From Adiantum capillus-veneris (lineage: Eukaryota > Streptophyta > Polypodiopsida > Polypodiales > Pteridaceae): a DNA stretch of 64,000 bases. Under the pieces are notes generated by a model. It saw nothing but the letters and a program-made list of their open reading frames with translations. It did not search any database and was not told the origin of the DNA. Shown here piece by piece: positions 37,034 through 49,541 of the stretch. The DNA lies in the NCBI GenBank assembly GCA_014529385.2, contig CM043946.1, forward strand, positions 34,912,558 to 34,976,557. Direction: 5' to 3'. Each line of letters starts with the position of its first letter. Positions within the stretch are counted from its first letter, which is position 1. Both the position numbers and the translations under genes were made by a program.

Positions 37034-38556
37034 TTGTCTTCTATTGGTGGCCATTTTTTTAAAACAAGAAATTTTGTTTTGCATTCTATATCATGCATGT
37101 CTCATCGATCCCGATACCATAAATACTCCAGACAACCCTTACTTCCACCTGTTGAATGCGCCCTTCACAAGTGAAAATAGTGCAAAGAAGTCATCGTAAT
37201 TTGTTGGCTCTCTTAGGTGGCAGACCATTGGGGGTTGTACGCTATATAGGTACCTCCCACATGGGAGAGGGTAATTTGTTAGATCAAGGAGTCTGACCAC
37301 ACCATGTGGTGGTCACACTTGAAAAGTGAGGTAATTGTTATTTTGGAAGGGGGAGGTAGAGCAACTGCACCTCAAAGAGGTGTAGTTGGCTCACCCCACT
37401 TCTCTAAGAATTATGAATCGTTTTGGGAGTCTCTAAAAGTGCATAGTAAAATGTGAACTTCTACACCCACACACACTTTTATTGTCAAAACAATTTAGGG
37501 TGTGGTTGTCCCCACTTTTCAAAAGGAGGGGTAACTTGTAAGTCAAGCAACTTGCTGACTGCAAAGGAGCAAGTGAGGGTTGCTCAGATTGCTCTATTAC
37601 AACTGACCCCCTCTCGTGTGGGGGCCCTCATATAATGGAACTTATGAATCTTTGCACCTTCAACTTTCATCTTTTGAAGTTTAAAAGAAAGATGTTGACT
37701 GTACTTTTTGCTTTTGAGGGAAGATTTTACTTCTCCTTTTGAAAACAGATTAGATCGAAAGGTGCTTGAACTTTAAGGTGTGAAAACTGAAGGCCAATGG
37801 CCAATAGCCTTTAAAAAAAAGTCCCTTTTTCATTTTACCCAAATCTACAGACTACATGTTTCCTTTAACTTCTATACTTCTATACTTTGTTTTTTGCTTC
37901 AATCATACAAATCACGTGCGAGTCACACCAAACGTTCTTATGAGTGTACATGGTCGCTTGGTGGCACTTAAATCCATAACCTGAGTCATAAAAGTCAAGT
38001 ACTTGATCAACCGAGCTAGCTTCTATAGTTCTATACTTTATTTTTAAGAGCTTTAGAAAATGTTGGATCCTCAATGTATCTTTGTGCGATCCACGTTGAG
38101 ATCAAACAATGTTGAGTTAAAATCTCGTGAAGATATGACCCACCTTTTTATGGAATGCCCAGTTATCAGAGGCCTTACATGAAATGTGGGTTCAAAGAAC
38201 ATGGAAAATTGGTTTTCTCAAGACTGATCTATTCTTTGGAGGTAAGAACTTGGGTAGCCCTGCCATCCTCATCTACACTCAAATTATCAGGTTTTGCTTT
38301 TTACATAATGTATGGAAAACAAGGAACCGCCATTTCATCGGGGCATGTGCGCAGGCTAAGAGAGAGAGTGAGACTGTGAGAGAGAGTGAGTGTGTGTGTG
38401 TGTGTGAGACCCAGCAACGCACGGGTCAGTGGGGTCACACACTAGTATATAATGGAATTGCAAAAGTTTTCGTCTTGCAATTTCAAGGCCCGTAGTAGTA
38501 ATAAAATTAAATCAAGGTGTGACAGCCTCTTCTTCCTGCAGGTAGCTAATAGCCAA
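37034..38556. other. Upstream region of the receptor kinase, no gene seen
   Basis: No convincing coding frame. It includes a possible SINE remnant (37935-38025), a GA/GT-rich patch (38355-38410) and a pyrimidine tract with TTCTTCCTGCAG just before the receptor-kinase start region, which could be a 3' splice site for a leader intron. Confidence 0.5.
37935..38025 (-). mobile_element. Possible SINE remnant (tRNA-like head)
   Basis: On the minus strand GCTAGCTCGGTTGATCAAGT resembles a pol III A box, followed about 35 bases later by GGTTATGGATTTAAG as a weak B box. No tail or target duplication is seen. Confidence 0.35.
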
Positions 38557-41045
38557 ATGCCAATGGCCAATATGGTTTTGATCAAGCTTCCAATTAGCTG
38601 CTTCTCCCTGCTGCTTCTTTGGGTCTCAATGCTAATGCTAGGCAGCATGCAACTTAGCAGAGGGGAGTACAAAATGGACGTGAACTCTGTGCTAATCCCA
38701 TCCTCTACACCATTGCAATCGCCCTCTCCCTGCGCCTTTCTGCTCTCCTTTCGCCCACCCCCTGCCTCTGCGGATAGCTCCACCAATCTCTACCTGGCTA
38801 TCTCCTTTGTCGTCGATGCTGCTGCGCAGAAGGGCCCTCCCGCGTGGGTGGCTAATCACGACAATGCGGTGTCGTCAACTGCAAAACTAATCTGGGGGTT
38901 GTGCAACTGCAGCTTCTTGACTCTGGCAACCTTGTTCTCCTCAACAATAAATCTGATTATGTGTGGCAAAGCTTCTCTTTCCCCACAGATACACTTCTTC
39001 CAACCCATAATTTTACTCTCGAGTCCTCGATTCTGAAGTCCAACGAACGCTCCAGCTTCTTCAAGAGTGGAAGCTATACCCTCGGCTTCGACTCCTCCAG
39101 CAGAGTCCTTCAGCTCTCTCCTAGATTGCAACTAGGTTATTGGATGGATTGGGGAAACATCACCTCTTTCTGGTTTGACCTTGTGGGATCGACCATAACA
39201 ATGCATAGCTCTTCACCGTTCGTTATCAAGGGGTCCTCATCGACGTACAGGCTTACGCTGGATGTCGATGGGAACCTTCGCATGTACGCTTGGGATGCAG
39301 CCTTTGCAGAGTGGGAAATCTTATGGATGGCATTTACAGATGTGTGCGATCGTGTTCTTGGACTTTGTGGAGATTATGGTGTTTGTGTGTATAATCCACA
39401 ACCCACATGTGTATGCCCCCAAGGATTTAATGTCAAGGATGCAACCCTCCTTTCCAGTGGTTGTGATCGAGAGTACGCAATCAATCTTGATTGCAGCATG
39501 CCCATCAAGTATGCAGAGATCGAGAATGTGGACTTTCCTTTGAACGACTACGGGGATTTTGCAAATCTGTCCATAGAGGAGTGCAAAGACAAATGCTCAC
39601 AGGTTTGTGCATGCATGGCAGCCGTGTATTGGCAATCGGATGACTATGGGCGCTGCTGGCTGAAGAACGTGGTGCAAAATGGGAAGTATGTAGGGTCTCA
39701 GAAACACAAAGTGTTTCTCAAATTGTCCGACCCTGACCCGTCTGTTTTGAGCCCTATTGAAGACACAGCAACTAATTGGAGTTCTCAATCGCTCTTTGCA
39801 CCGCCTGTCTTCCTCAACAACACCGCGAATGTCACACGCATTCAAACAGGGTATACAGCTGTTACAGTTATAACCTTAAGTGCCTTTGTTGGGGCCCTAG
39901 CTTTATGCTTTGCTGCTGCATGTATGGCCCTCTTGAAAGCTAGAAAGAAACTAAAATATATGAGGATTGATGAAGATTTAGATTATGTTTCAAGAGCTCC
40001 ACTAGCATTCTCATACCAGGAGGTCGAAGCTGCGACTAAAAATTTCAGCCACAAGCTTGGAGTAGGGGGTTTCGGAACTGTGTATAAAGGGAAGCTCCAG
40101 GATGGTACATTGGTTGCAGTTAAGCAATTAGAGGGCGTTTCGCAGCAAGAAAAGCAGTTCCGGGCAGAGATCGCAACTCTTGGTCATATTCATCACATCA
40201 ACTTGGTACGGCTGGTTGGCTTCTGCTCTGAGGGAACCCACAGATTGTTAGTGTATGAGTTTGTGGAAAATGGGTCCCTTGATCAGATAGTCTTTGAGGC
40301 AGGCAGTAATGGCGCCAAAATCGATGTTCTTGACTGGGGTACAAGGTTCCAAATCTGTTTGGGCGTTGCACGGGGAATACATTACTTGCATGGAGAATGC
40401 CTAGATTGCATCCTGCATTGTGACATCAAGCCCCAAAATATACTACTGGATGGAAGCTTTATTGCTAAAGTAGTGGATTTTGGTCTCGCATATCTGTATA
40501 GCCGCGACCACACTGTGAAGACGACTACCATTAGGGGTACAAGAGGATACTTGGCACCAGAATGGGTCCTTAATCTACCCATCACAGCAAAAGCAGATGT
40601 GTTCAGCTATGGCATGTTGGTGATGGAGATTGTAAGCGGCCGAAAGAATTACTTGTACACAGAGTCAGCCATGGAGGATGCCAATGTTAAGTGGTACTTT
40701 CCAGTATGGGCGTATGGCAAGAAGGTGGAAGAGATGATTGACTCGAGAATGGATGCAATCTCCATTGATTATCAGCAAGTAGAGTTAGTGTTGAAGGTAG
40801 CCTTCGCTTGTGTTCAGGGGGACATGAATGCAAGGCCTTCAATGGGGAGGGTGGTCCAAATGCTTGAAGGAAATTTTCCCGTTTCGGAAGCTCCACCACC
40901 CTCCCTCTTTCCACATGGTCAACTTGTGGATACCCATAATGCACTCTCCTCATCAAATACTTCTTCAACAAAAACTGCTCTCTTTGGCTCCAAAGCTAAT
41001 AACTCGTCAAGCTCATCAACCATTTCCCGATTTGGGTCCCAATAG
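38557..41045 (+). CDS. G-type lectin S-receptor-like serine/threonine kinase, with one frameshift
   Basis: Membrane receptor kinase of the SD2-5-like type. The first candidate start is ATG 38557 (MPMANM...); a signal peptide core follows (LPISCFSLLLLWVSMLML). The bulb-lectin domain spans about 38640-39000 (WVANHDNAVSS; then LLDSGNLVLLNN, VWQSFSFPTDTLLP), an EGF-like/PAN region about 39340-39720 with many cysteines (CGDYGVC, CVCPQGF), a membrane segment at about 39850-39930, and a kinase from about 40057: LGVGGFGTVYKG, AVKQLE, LHCDIKPQNILLD (a non-RD catalytic loop), VDFGLA, GTRGYLAPEW. A one-base loss near 38888 (the frame changes between AKL and VQLQLLDSG) separates signal/lectin start from the rest. 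There are no introns in the body. Ligand unknown. Confidence 0.9.
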
Positions 41046-41289
41046 TACATTCTTCTGGCTCTAGAATAAATGCCAATGCCATTTTTCTAGCAAGGATAGA
41101 TGGATGGATGATAGATTCACACATATTTACATGAGCCTATGGGTGTGTGTTTTGCTACATTAAATTGGAGTGGGGAAGAACAAACATTTAAATAGATCTC
41201 AGACATCTCAGATTGGAAGCTCGTCAACACCGGTCAGGTGGGGGGGCCGGTGGTTCCCTACCCCCAATCGTACCTAGCTAGGGGTGTGG

Positions 41290-41360
41290 TGCCTCTCGAA
41301 CAGAAGCTCATGATACTATGCATTGTATAGAAGCTCATGATGTTATGCATTGTATGAAAA
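41290..41360 (+). repeat. Short tandem duplication
   Basis: AGAAGCTCATGAT followed by A/GTTATGCATTGTAT is repeated twice, about 34 bases apart, downstream of the receptor kinase. Confidence 0.85.
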
Positions 41361-41448
41361 AAATTAAAAAAGACCTCAGTTTTCCTACATGAGAATATTT
41401 CTAAATCTTCTTGTGGTTGGAAGGTATTTTTCTTCTCTCTAATCTATA

Positions 41449-41563
<115 letters not shown>

Positions 41564-41683
41564 TCAATCGCCATTCCGGTTCTCCGAACAATGCCTGCAG
41601 AGTTTGGGTATCTTGGCACTCACAAACTTGGTATCTCTGCAAGATTTCGTAAGTTCGCTTTTAAAATGTTCAGAAGGAATTGG

Positions 41684-41741
41684 GCTAGTGGGTAAAGGCG
41701 AGATCTCCGCTATAAGTTCAACTACCGCGGTCCGCGACATG
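41684..41741 (+). mobile_element. Possible SINE head (tRNA-like)
   Basis: TGGGCTAGTGGGTAAAGGC matches a pol III A box, followed by CGCTATAAGTTCAACTACC as a weak B box about 32 bases on. Its 3' end is not clear. Confidence 0.4.
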
Positions 41742-41868
41742 CGGGTGTGGGTGTGTGTGAGAGCAATTCTGTAAAACTAGTTGATGCGAAGCATCTGATT
41801 GCAAAAAAATAAATGTTGTGAATTCTTTGTTCCCCCAGCAAAAAGGTTTACACCCACATCTACTTACA

Positions 41869-42081
41869 TTTTTTTACTTTTTTTTAGAGAGAGAGAGAAC
41901 TCACTCCGTGAGGTGGAGCATCCCAGGCTCCAGCTTGATAAGGTTGGCCAATCCATTATATGGACTAGGGGAACAGCCCTTAGGACTACATGTCACACGA
42001 GCTGTCAAGGGGGTTTGAACCCAAGGGGCCTTAGACACAAGAGGCTCTTGCTCTATCAACTGAGCTAGCACTCGTTGACAT
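41869..42081 (-). mobile_element. tRNA-derived SINE
   Basis: On the minus strand it starts near 42081 with GTGCTAGCTCAGTTGATAGA (A box), has GGGTTCAAACCC (B box) about 35 bases on, a non-tRNA body, and an A-rich tail (CTAAAAAAAAGTAAAAAAATG, at about 41869-41888 on the plus strand as T-rich sequence). The head is close to tRNA-type promoters. No clear target duplication is visible: CATCTACTTAC occurs on both sides (41856-41866 and 42080-42089) and could be one. Confidence 0.8.
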
Positions 42082-42189
42082 CTACTTACGTTCTTTCCTT
42101 AGCTCTATCTATCTATACTATTTATAATGGAGGGAGGGATTCCGACCCTCTCCCCCAGACACGTGGCCTAAGCTCTTTACTTTCAGCAG

Positions 42190-42925
42190 TGTCCTTGAAG
42201 CCCGTCGGTCGCACAAGTGGACATCGAGACAACCTGGATTTTTGAGAGTGTAATGGAAATGGTCTATGAACTTTGAGAATAGCGGAACTAGGAGAATTAG
42301 AGAAAGCATTTTTGTGAGACTACTTTGAGAACATAGAGGGTGAACTTATTTAGCGGTAGCAACCTAACCATAATACTTAATTAACTTGTCATGAACAATA
42401 CTTTTGCAAGAGAGAGAGTTTAGAGAACTTGACAACAATTGAGGACCGGATTTATCTGGAAGCCGGTCCCCCCTCCAATAGGCTTTTGTATTATAGATTC
42501 TCCATCAAGAGAAACTTGGTACAATACAATCTTTTTATTCCTTGTGACCTAGGTGATGCAATGAAGATGGAAAGGTTCATGCATCATGAGCATAACATAG
42601 ACTTTGCAAAAAACATTAACTATCCCTAGCCTTAGTCCCAAGGCCTCAGACACCTTGAAACGTGGAGAGAGCTAGCGGGGAATGAGGGTAAGGAAGAGGA
42701 AGAAGAAACATTCGTAGGAGAAACAAGCAATTCCTCACTTATCATCACTCTTCTTGCTAGCAATAATGAATATGGATAAGATGACAAGCTTAAGCATTGA
42801 AGCATGGCTCTTGGTTGGATTTGCATTCCATAGCCAAGAGTGTTGGTGTAAGCTCTCAACTTCTCTACTAGCTTGGAGAAGGAGCTTTTGCACTTTGCAC
42901 TTCACACAATGAGAGAGAGAGAGAG

Positions 42926-42994
<69 letters not shown>

Positions 42995-43469
42995 GAGAGT
43001 ATACCTCCCCAAGCTAGCCCCCTCCTTGCCTTGGTCGACCCCCTCTTCTAGCACTAGCTTGCATTTGATTGGACCTCCTCAAGCTTGGCCAATCACATGC
43101 TTAGTGCATATCAAGTAACAAGGGTAGCCTTGAGACAAGTATCCCCCTTTCCCCTTTGAGAGAGAGGACTTGATAAATTCATAGATAGTTAATTAAATTA
43201 TCATTGGACCCCTTGGGAGCCCAACCAATAGGCTTTAGGCACAGCATGAGGGCAACATTAAGAGGATCTTGACAAGTGTCCTATTTGCTTTCTTTGTATC
43301 AAGCTTGCCTTGTGTGAGGGTGTGTGTGTTCTCTCTCTAACCCCTACAATGAGGGCTCGCCTCCCCCTTGTGTAGGGACACGTTACCCCCTCAAGAACCT
43401 TAGTCACGGAGTACCTTAGCACCTTAGTCATTAAGCACCTCAAGCACCTTAGTCAGCAAGCACGACAAG
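42190..43469 (-). repeat. Gypsy LTR, 3' part (left of CACTA copy B)
   Basis: Reverse complement of about 35680-36873, ending TG (CA on the minus strand) at 42190. Its other part is 51614-51926. Together they make an LTR of about 1590 bases. Confidence 0.93.
42908..42992 (+). repeat. (GA)n(GT)n microsatellite within the gypsy LTR
   Basis: GA for about 20 bases, then GT for about 64 bases. The corresponding place in the other LTR (about 36125) has only a short CA/CT run, so the tract grew after the copies separated. Confidence 0.95.
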
Positions 43470-43489
43470 CACTACAAGAGGTTGTGTGC

Positions 43490-43740
43490 TCTTGTGACGC
43501 TGTTAGCGACGGAAATACACTGGGTTTTTATAACCCCCGACGTCGCTAAAACCGTCGCTAATAGCGTCGCTACGAGAGCATAGGCATCCCTATAGGCGTC
43601 GCTATATGCATCGCTATGTGCGTCGCTATATAGCGACGCATATAGCGACGCCTATAGCTACGGTTATAGTGACGTTTACACAGAAGTCTATAGCGACGCT
43701 CCAGAGCCATAAATAGCGACGCTTATAGCGACGCCCGAGA
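43490..43740 (-). repeat. CACTA subterminal repeats (3' end, copy B)
   Basis: At least 15 copies in both orientations of GCGTCGCTA / TAGCGACGC, including a perfect long palindrome around 43620-43640 (GCGTCGCTATATAGCGACGC). Confidence 0.95.
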
Positions 43741-44115
43741 GAAATTTTTTTTGGTGACAGGGCATTGAATGCCCTGCCACCCATCAACCATATTGTACTT
43801 GATTCACTTTTTAAAAAAAAGTGCAAGGGTAGATAATAGACCCAAAATAGTCACCCACAAGACGCATTGTTTGCAAAATTGACAAGCGTAAAATTGACAA
43901 TTGTACACATCATAGGCAAAATGAATTGATTGGAAAATGTAATAATGACAATTGTACAACATCATAGGCATAAAGAATTGATTGGCAAAATGAACTGCGG
44001 TGACAAATGTAATAATATACATGGTTCAAAAAGACGTATAAAATCCGTCTCATGATACATAAGCTATGAGAAACCTTAAACTAATGCTATCTAGCTACAG
44101 CTAAACTGACGTCGT

Positions 44116-45424
44116 CTAGTCAGACGTCTCATCGCGTCCAAGCGGCGTATCTGTCGGATTCTGCAAAAAAAGACAATAAGACAGCTTTCATTAAGTATAA
44201 ACATATAACGACATTTATAAAACAATACAAAAAATAGAAAAGAGTAAACCCTAATACTAACCATGCCGCCGCGAGAACTGAGAATGTCCACAGGGCGTTT
44301 AAGCCCTTCCTGCCTGCGTACTCGCGCTCGTACAGTGTGGGATCACGTCCTGTCATCGACCACTGTCAAAACATACAAAGATTTCATTATGTTAGAATTA
44401 AAAAACTCATAAACCCTAAACTATCGAACATAAAGAGCAATGCGAAAACACTTACAAAATCAGCCTCAAATGATGCCCATCCACCGCTCCCCAAGTGGTG
44501 CGAGCTCCCTGCCTCTACTCGCGCTCTCGCTGCATCCTTTTGTTGCTTTCACTTGTCAAGATTCTCACGCGCTGCTTTCTTCGCATTCTTCCAATCTTCT
44601 TTGGCCAGCCAATCTGGCCTGTTCCACCCATGCTTGATTTCTTTTTGCACTTCGGAACGCTTGTGTTTGCAGTATTCGCACATTCGAATCTTCATCAGGT
44701 CTTCATTGAAGCGCTGATCCCGTGTTGGAACGGGAAACTCATCATGAAGTATGCTGATGACTCTGTTTTTTAAATCACTTGGTACTTCACTCCATTTGTT
44801 TAGTATGTAGTGTCTAAACAGCTGAGAGCAAAGACCACGCATGCGCGAGATCACCTTCTTGCCATCATCATCCATGATGATGCCGCCACTAAAGTCGACG
44901 GAGTAAGGCAAGCCCTCTGGCCGGTGGCGCGTGAACTTGGGTGTCCCGGCAGGGGTCTCTAGCGGCGTGTCGATGGGGGTACGGACGTCAGGTGTCTCCA
45001 CCGGCGTCTGGGCCCCGAAGCGAGGAGTGTCGAGTGGGGTGTCTCCTGGCGGAGTAGGTAGAGGTGTGTAGCTGCTAGGAACAGTCAGCCGCGCAAAACC
45101 TGGAGTAGATGGCGATGCTCTGGCTGGTGTGGGGGCGGGCAAAGAAGGGGAGGGTAAAGAGCCTCGTCGAACACGAGGCGGTGTGGAGGCATCGGCGGCG
45201 GAATCCCCACAACAACCGCCACCGCCACCACTAGAGCGCCAGTGTCTAAACGAGTGTGAAGCTCGTCTCGTCGACGCCGAAGCTTCGGAGCGCGCCGAAT
45301 GCTCCGAAAGAGAGGGAGATGCGGATGGAGTAGGAACGCGTGATGATGCGCCAGATCGATGATGCTCCACATACCACTGTCTCTGCTGCGGTGACAAAGA
45401 AGAAAGAAACTCCTCATCATCCAT
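44116..45424 (-). pseudogene. CACTA second gene (TnpA-like)
   Basis: The first coding exon starts at ATG 45424 after an acceptor (TTTAATGCAG): MDDEEFLSSLSPQQRQWY. It has Ser/Arg and Gly-rich low-complexity stretches, a proline/threonine-rich repeat region (TPLDTPRF, TPVETPDV, TPIDTPLETP), and a C-terminal block (MRGLCSQLFRHYILNKWSEV, then KHGWNRPDWLAKEDWKNAK) resembling plant Transposase_24-type proteins. A TGA at about 44546-44548 replaces a Trp codon that copy A keeps. Later exons follow at about 44460-44545, 44262-44352 (SMTGRDPTLYEREYAGRKGL) and 44116-44162, with good GT/AG borders. In the family this protein binds subterminal repeats; here it is probably truncated. Confidence 0.82.
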
Positions 45425-45696
45425 ACCTGCATTAAACACACGAATATTTAAACTTAATATTGAATGAATAGAGTAGACAATGATGCAAAGACCATTAAAT
45501 ACAATGACGTAATGACTTATATAAATACAATGATGCAATGAATTGAGTGATAGAAGAGGCAAGTCGAAAACTCAGAATTTTCAATCAAAAGATGAGAGCG
45601 CGAGTAGAAAAGAGCGTTATACACCATGGAAGGTACTGAGAGAGCCAGAGCTTTTACAACACAGAGCAAAATTGTTCAAATACAATATTTGTGGCT

Positions 45697-48600
45697 TTAA
45701 GAGATCTCTCTCTCATCCTCGCATAACTCGGCATAACTTCCTATATCTATATAGAGCTCTCCGTTTAAACACATATCCTTTGTTTCATTTTGTAGCTCCT
45801 CTGCATGCACCCCATATAGAGTAGTAGCATCTTGATGCTCGTCTGACACCACCGCAGCGGCTTCTGATTGAGCATCTTCTCTGATCTCCTCCATTGATGC
45901 CGTTGTGATTGGCACATGGTAGCCTTCATACGTCCTTGTACTACGAGGGGCTACCTCTATGACGTACCACCAGTTTGATGTAGACTTTGTAGGATGAAAT
46001 ATTACCTGCCAGAGCCACATAACTTACATGAGAGCTTTCAAGCACATAACTTGTAAAAGGGGGATGTTAACTATTTACATACTTACTTGTTCACAATGCT
46101 CAGGTACTACGAAAGTGTCTCTTAGGTCATTCCATTTCTTAGTAGAATCCACCTCAAGAAAACTAGACTCTCCTCTACGCACAGTAGCGTTGCGACTCTC
46201 CATGATTATCTTGAACCATTGCACGTCGAACAAGTCAACAAAAAATCCTCTGTAATCGATCCTCAAAATCTCTTGTAGCGTACCGAAGTAAGTGAGTTCC
46301 GCCACCACAGGATCTGCATCAGAGGAACGTCGTCGACTAGACTGTTCAAATTTTGCCATGATTCCACAATCTTGAGTAAAACGCTTTTTGTCGATCCGTT
46401 CCATCCTAAAATATCGACCTTTACACCATGTTGCTGTGTATGACTTATACTACAACGAACAAAGATTATGAGTGGCCGTTCAAACGTTTAGAAATAAAGT
46501 CACTAGCTAGTCGTACATTCCAAACTTACCTTGGTCGTGCAACCCCGAGAGTACTCCCACTCTTCCTCAGTCACTTCGTCACCGCATTGTTGTGCGCTTT
46601 TCAATTGGTTGTGCAACCATCTTAAGCTCATGAATGTTGGTAGGCTCTCCAGAACCGTCGGATAGTGCATCGGTGGTCGTCTCCACTCGATTCATGCCCT
46701 TTGTCGCTCTTGCTTTGCATCCTCATATTGTGAAATCCACTTTTGCATCACTGGATTGTGAAGCATGCAAAATCGGTTGATTTTAGCCTCTAGATCTTCC
46801 GTCATCTTCTTCTCAACACCGAGATTGCACATGACAATCCCAGATATGTGCTCATCATCTATGGTTCGCCATAGCGTGTCCCAAGCTTTATCAAATCCGT
46901 CTAGCCACTCTCCAATGTACACTAGGGACTCTGATACCAACCAACCTTCTGCCATGCTACCCTCCGTACGTGCCTTTTGACGCACATATCCCTTAAGCGT
47001 TTTCATGAAACGTTCTAAGAAGAACATCCATCTGGAATGAACTGTGCCAGCTATTTCCACCTCATCAACTATGTGAACAAGAAGATGCACCTGAATGGTT
47101 AGCATGGTAGTAGGAAAATGTTTCTCAAACATGCACACAAGCTCCGCAGCATTTAGTTTGGCGAATGGTATGGAGTCTACGTTGATCTCCTTTTGTGAGA
47201 TCCATTGCACCAGCTTTGCAAGTTTGTAGATTGTGTTACGGATGTCGAGAGACAAACATCCCTCAATGGCAACCGGTAAAATTAACTGTAAAGTATGTGC
47301 AGCAATGATATTAAAGTCCACATTTTATGCAATGATATTAAAGTCCACTATGAACGTACCTGACACATTTTATGCCAATCGTGTGACTTCAAACCGGTAA
47401 GCTTTCCTTCTTTAGTAAAACACGTTCGGAGCGAGTGCATTACGCCAGTGGGGGTCCGCAAAGATCGAATGGTCTCTTTTACTTTGCATTCTTGGGCTCC
47501 TGTGAAAATCCATGGTGCTTTAGGGAGTTTTATCGATCCATCAGACGCTGTTTGCGGCCAATATTGCTCCATACGATCCACATTTCTAAGGTCAACTCTG
47601 GCTCCCAAAGTATCTTTCTTGCCGGTCAGATGGTCCCATAGTAGATTACCCACATTCTTGAATATGTGCATTGGATCGAGCAAGTGATTGATCATGAGTC
47701 GGGGCCAGTATGGTAACTCGTACCATAGAGATAGTCTCTTCATCCCTGGAGGCAATCCGTCATCGCACATCTCCTTCTGCTCTAACCATGCTTGTGCAGA
47801 CATCCTTGGTGGCTCTCTTCCCAAAAAGCCGTCGTGTAACACATGATTCTCTGGAAGATACGCTTGATGACCTTCGTAGATTTGCTTCTTCAGTGAGGGC
47901 GCCCTACGTGCATAAAGTCTAGGTCCACATGTGACACATGCTCTGTATCCGCTTGTTTGAAGCCCTGCATGTATACACATGATAATAGATCAACTATGGG
48001 AAAAAACAAGATTTACAGTGTCTGAGTGAGGAGTGTCAATAGATCACCTGAGCATTTTGTTAGCCCGGGATAGTCATGCATGGTCCACATTAGAATGCCT
48101 CTGATCAAAGCATTCCGTCGTCCTGTGTGTCGGCTCATATCCACCACCTCTATGCCAATGCACAATTGTTGTAGCTCTTCCAATAGTGGACGAAGATACA
48201 CATCCATATTCTCCACTTTATATCGCCCTGGCACAATCAAGCTTAGCCATAGGTGCCCCTTCTTCGTAGTCAACCACGGGGGAATGTTGTAGTTGACGAT
48301 GACAACGGGCCATACACTGTAAGATGTTGATCTTTGACCAAATGGATTTACGCCATCCATAGCCAGGCCTAAGCGCAAATTTCGAGCTTCCCTGGCAAAA
48401 TCCGACCATGTTCCATCTATATGTTTCCAGGCTGCGCAATCTGCAGGAATTCGTAGCACACCATCCGAAGATTTATTCTCCTCATGCCATGATGCTAGGG
48501 CGGCCATGGACTTACATTCGAAGAAATGCTTGATGCGAGGAAGCAGAGGAAAATGTCGCAAAACCTTTTGTGGAATTTTTGTCCCATGGAGATCTACTCG

Positions 48601-49416
48601 ATATCTTTCGGAATCACATTTCGGACACTTCTCCATGTCTATGTATTCCCCTCTGAAAAGAATGCAGTCATTAGGACAAGCGTGGATAGAATTGTAATCC
48701 ATCCCCAAGTTTCGCAAAATCTTTCTTGCTTCATCTCGGGAATCTGGCATCACATTGTCAGCTGGTAGTATGTGCTCTTTAAGCAATCTACACAACATAA
48801 AAATACGATACAGTCGTGTGAAAATCTATCAGATCATTACACATTTAGAGTTTTATTAAAGTAAACTAATTGTAATAGATCACCTGAAAAGCGTTGTGAC
48901 GCTAGTGTCACTCCATCCAAACTTTGCCTGCATGTTGAGAAGAACCAGGAGTGCTTTCAATCTACACATACGTGCTCCATTATACAATGGCGTATCGGCT
49001 TCACTTTTCATATCATCATAGATAAGCCTTTCTGAATCCATGATCGTCTCGATCATTTCATCAATCTCGGGCTCAAACATTGCCTCATTGGGAATGTGCT
49101 CTGCATGATCATCCCCCGAGCTGTCAGAGGCTACATCTTGTGGCCTCACATATGCTGCTTGACCAAAGCGCCTGCGAACACGTCTATTGGGTTGCAAGAT
49201 TGCTGCTTGTTGGCCAGCGTCAGAGTCCGACGAGTTATAATTGGCAACAACTCGATCTATAATAGATGGATCGAACTCACCAAATTCGCGAACGTGCTAC
49301 AAAGAAACACGTCTTGTCCGTCGCACAGCATGCTTGCATTGATTACAAGGACATAAGACCCTCGTTAAGAGATAGGTGTTTCGGTTGGACGGTCCCACAT
49401 CCTCGTCACTACTCAT
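45697..49416 (-). CDS. CACTA TNP2-type transposase, multi-exon
   Basis: ATG 49416 opens MSSDEDVGPSN with the transposase-associated CPCNQCKH motif; a TAG at 49297-49299 (or an intron acceptor there) follows. Next come 49197-48880, 48798-48013 (PNDCILFRGEY, CPKCDSERYR, then GMDGVNPFG-like AMDGVNPFGQRS), 47980-47348 (LLDPMHIFKNVGNLLWDHL, KDTLGARVDLRNVD), 47321-46692 (DUF4218-type: HLLVHIVDEVEI, then EGSMAEGWLVSE), 46404-46075 (DUF4216-type: YFGTLQEILRIDYRGFFV) and 46020-45697. Donors such as TGCTCAG|GTGATC and TGTCAG|GTACGT mark the borders. TNP2 proteins cut the element ends. Exons after the first are open over most of their length; whether the gene is intact depends on 49297 and on exact splicing. 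Confidence 0.85.
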
Positions 49417-49474
49417 AATGAGGATAAAAATCTTATAACCTGAACAACAAATTTAATATTCTATTGGCATTCTT

Positions 49475-49475
49475 C

Positions 49476-49538
<63 letters not shown>
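49475..49538 (+). repeat. (CT)n microsatellite
   Basis: About 31 CT units, upstream of the transposase start in copy B. Confidence 0.97.

Positions 49539-49541
<3 letters not shown>

Noticed and set aside
38442-38786. Frame on the minus strand opposite the receptor-kinase start
   Set aside because: Antisense shadow of a real gene.
38901-38903. GTG as a start of the receptor kinase
   Set aside because: It lies within the lectin domain; the true N-terminus with a signal peptide is upstream in another frame because of a one-base shift.
42020-42081. Functional tRNA gene
   Set aside because: A and B boxes are present but no complete acceptor or anticodon pairing; a body and A-rich tail follow, so it is a SINE.
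43490-43740. CRISPR-like array
   Set aside because: Repeats are short, in both orientations and without regular spacers; they are CACTA subterminal repeats.
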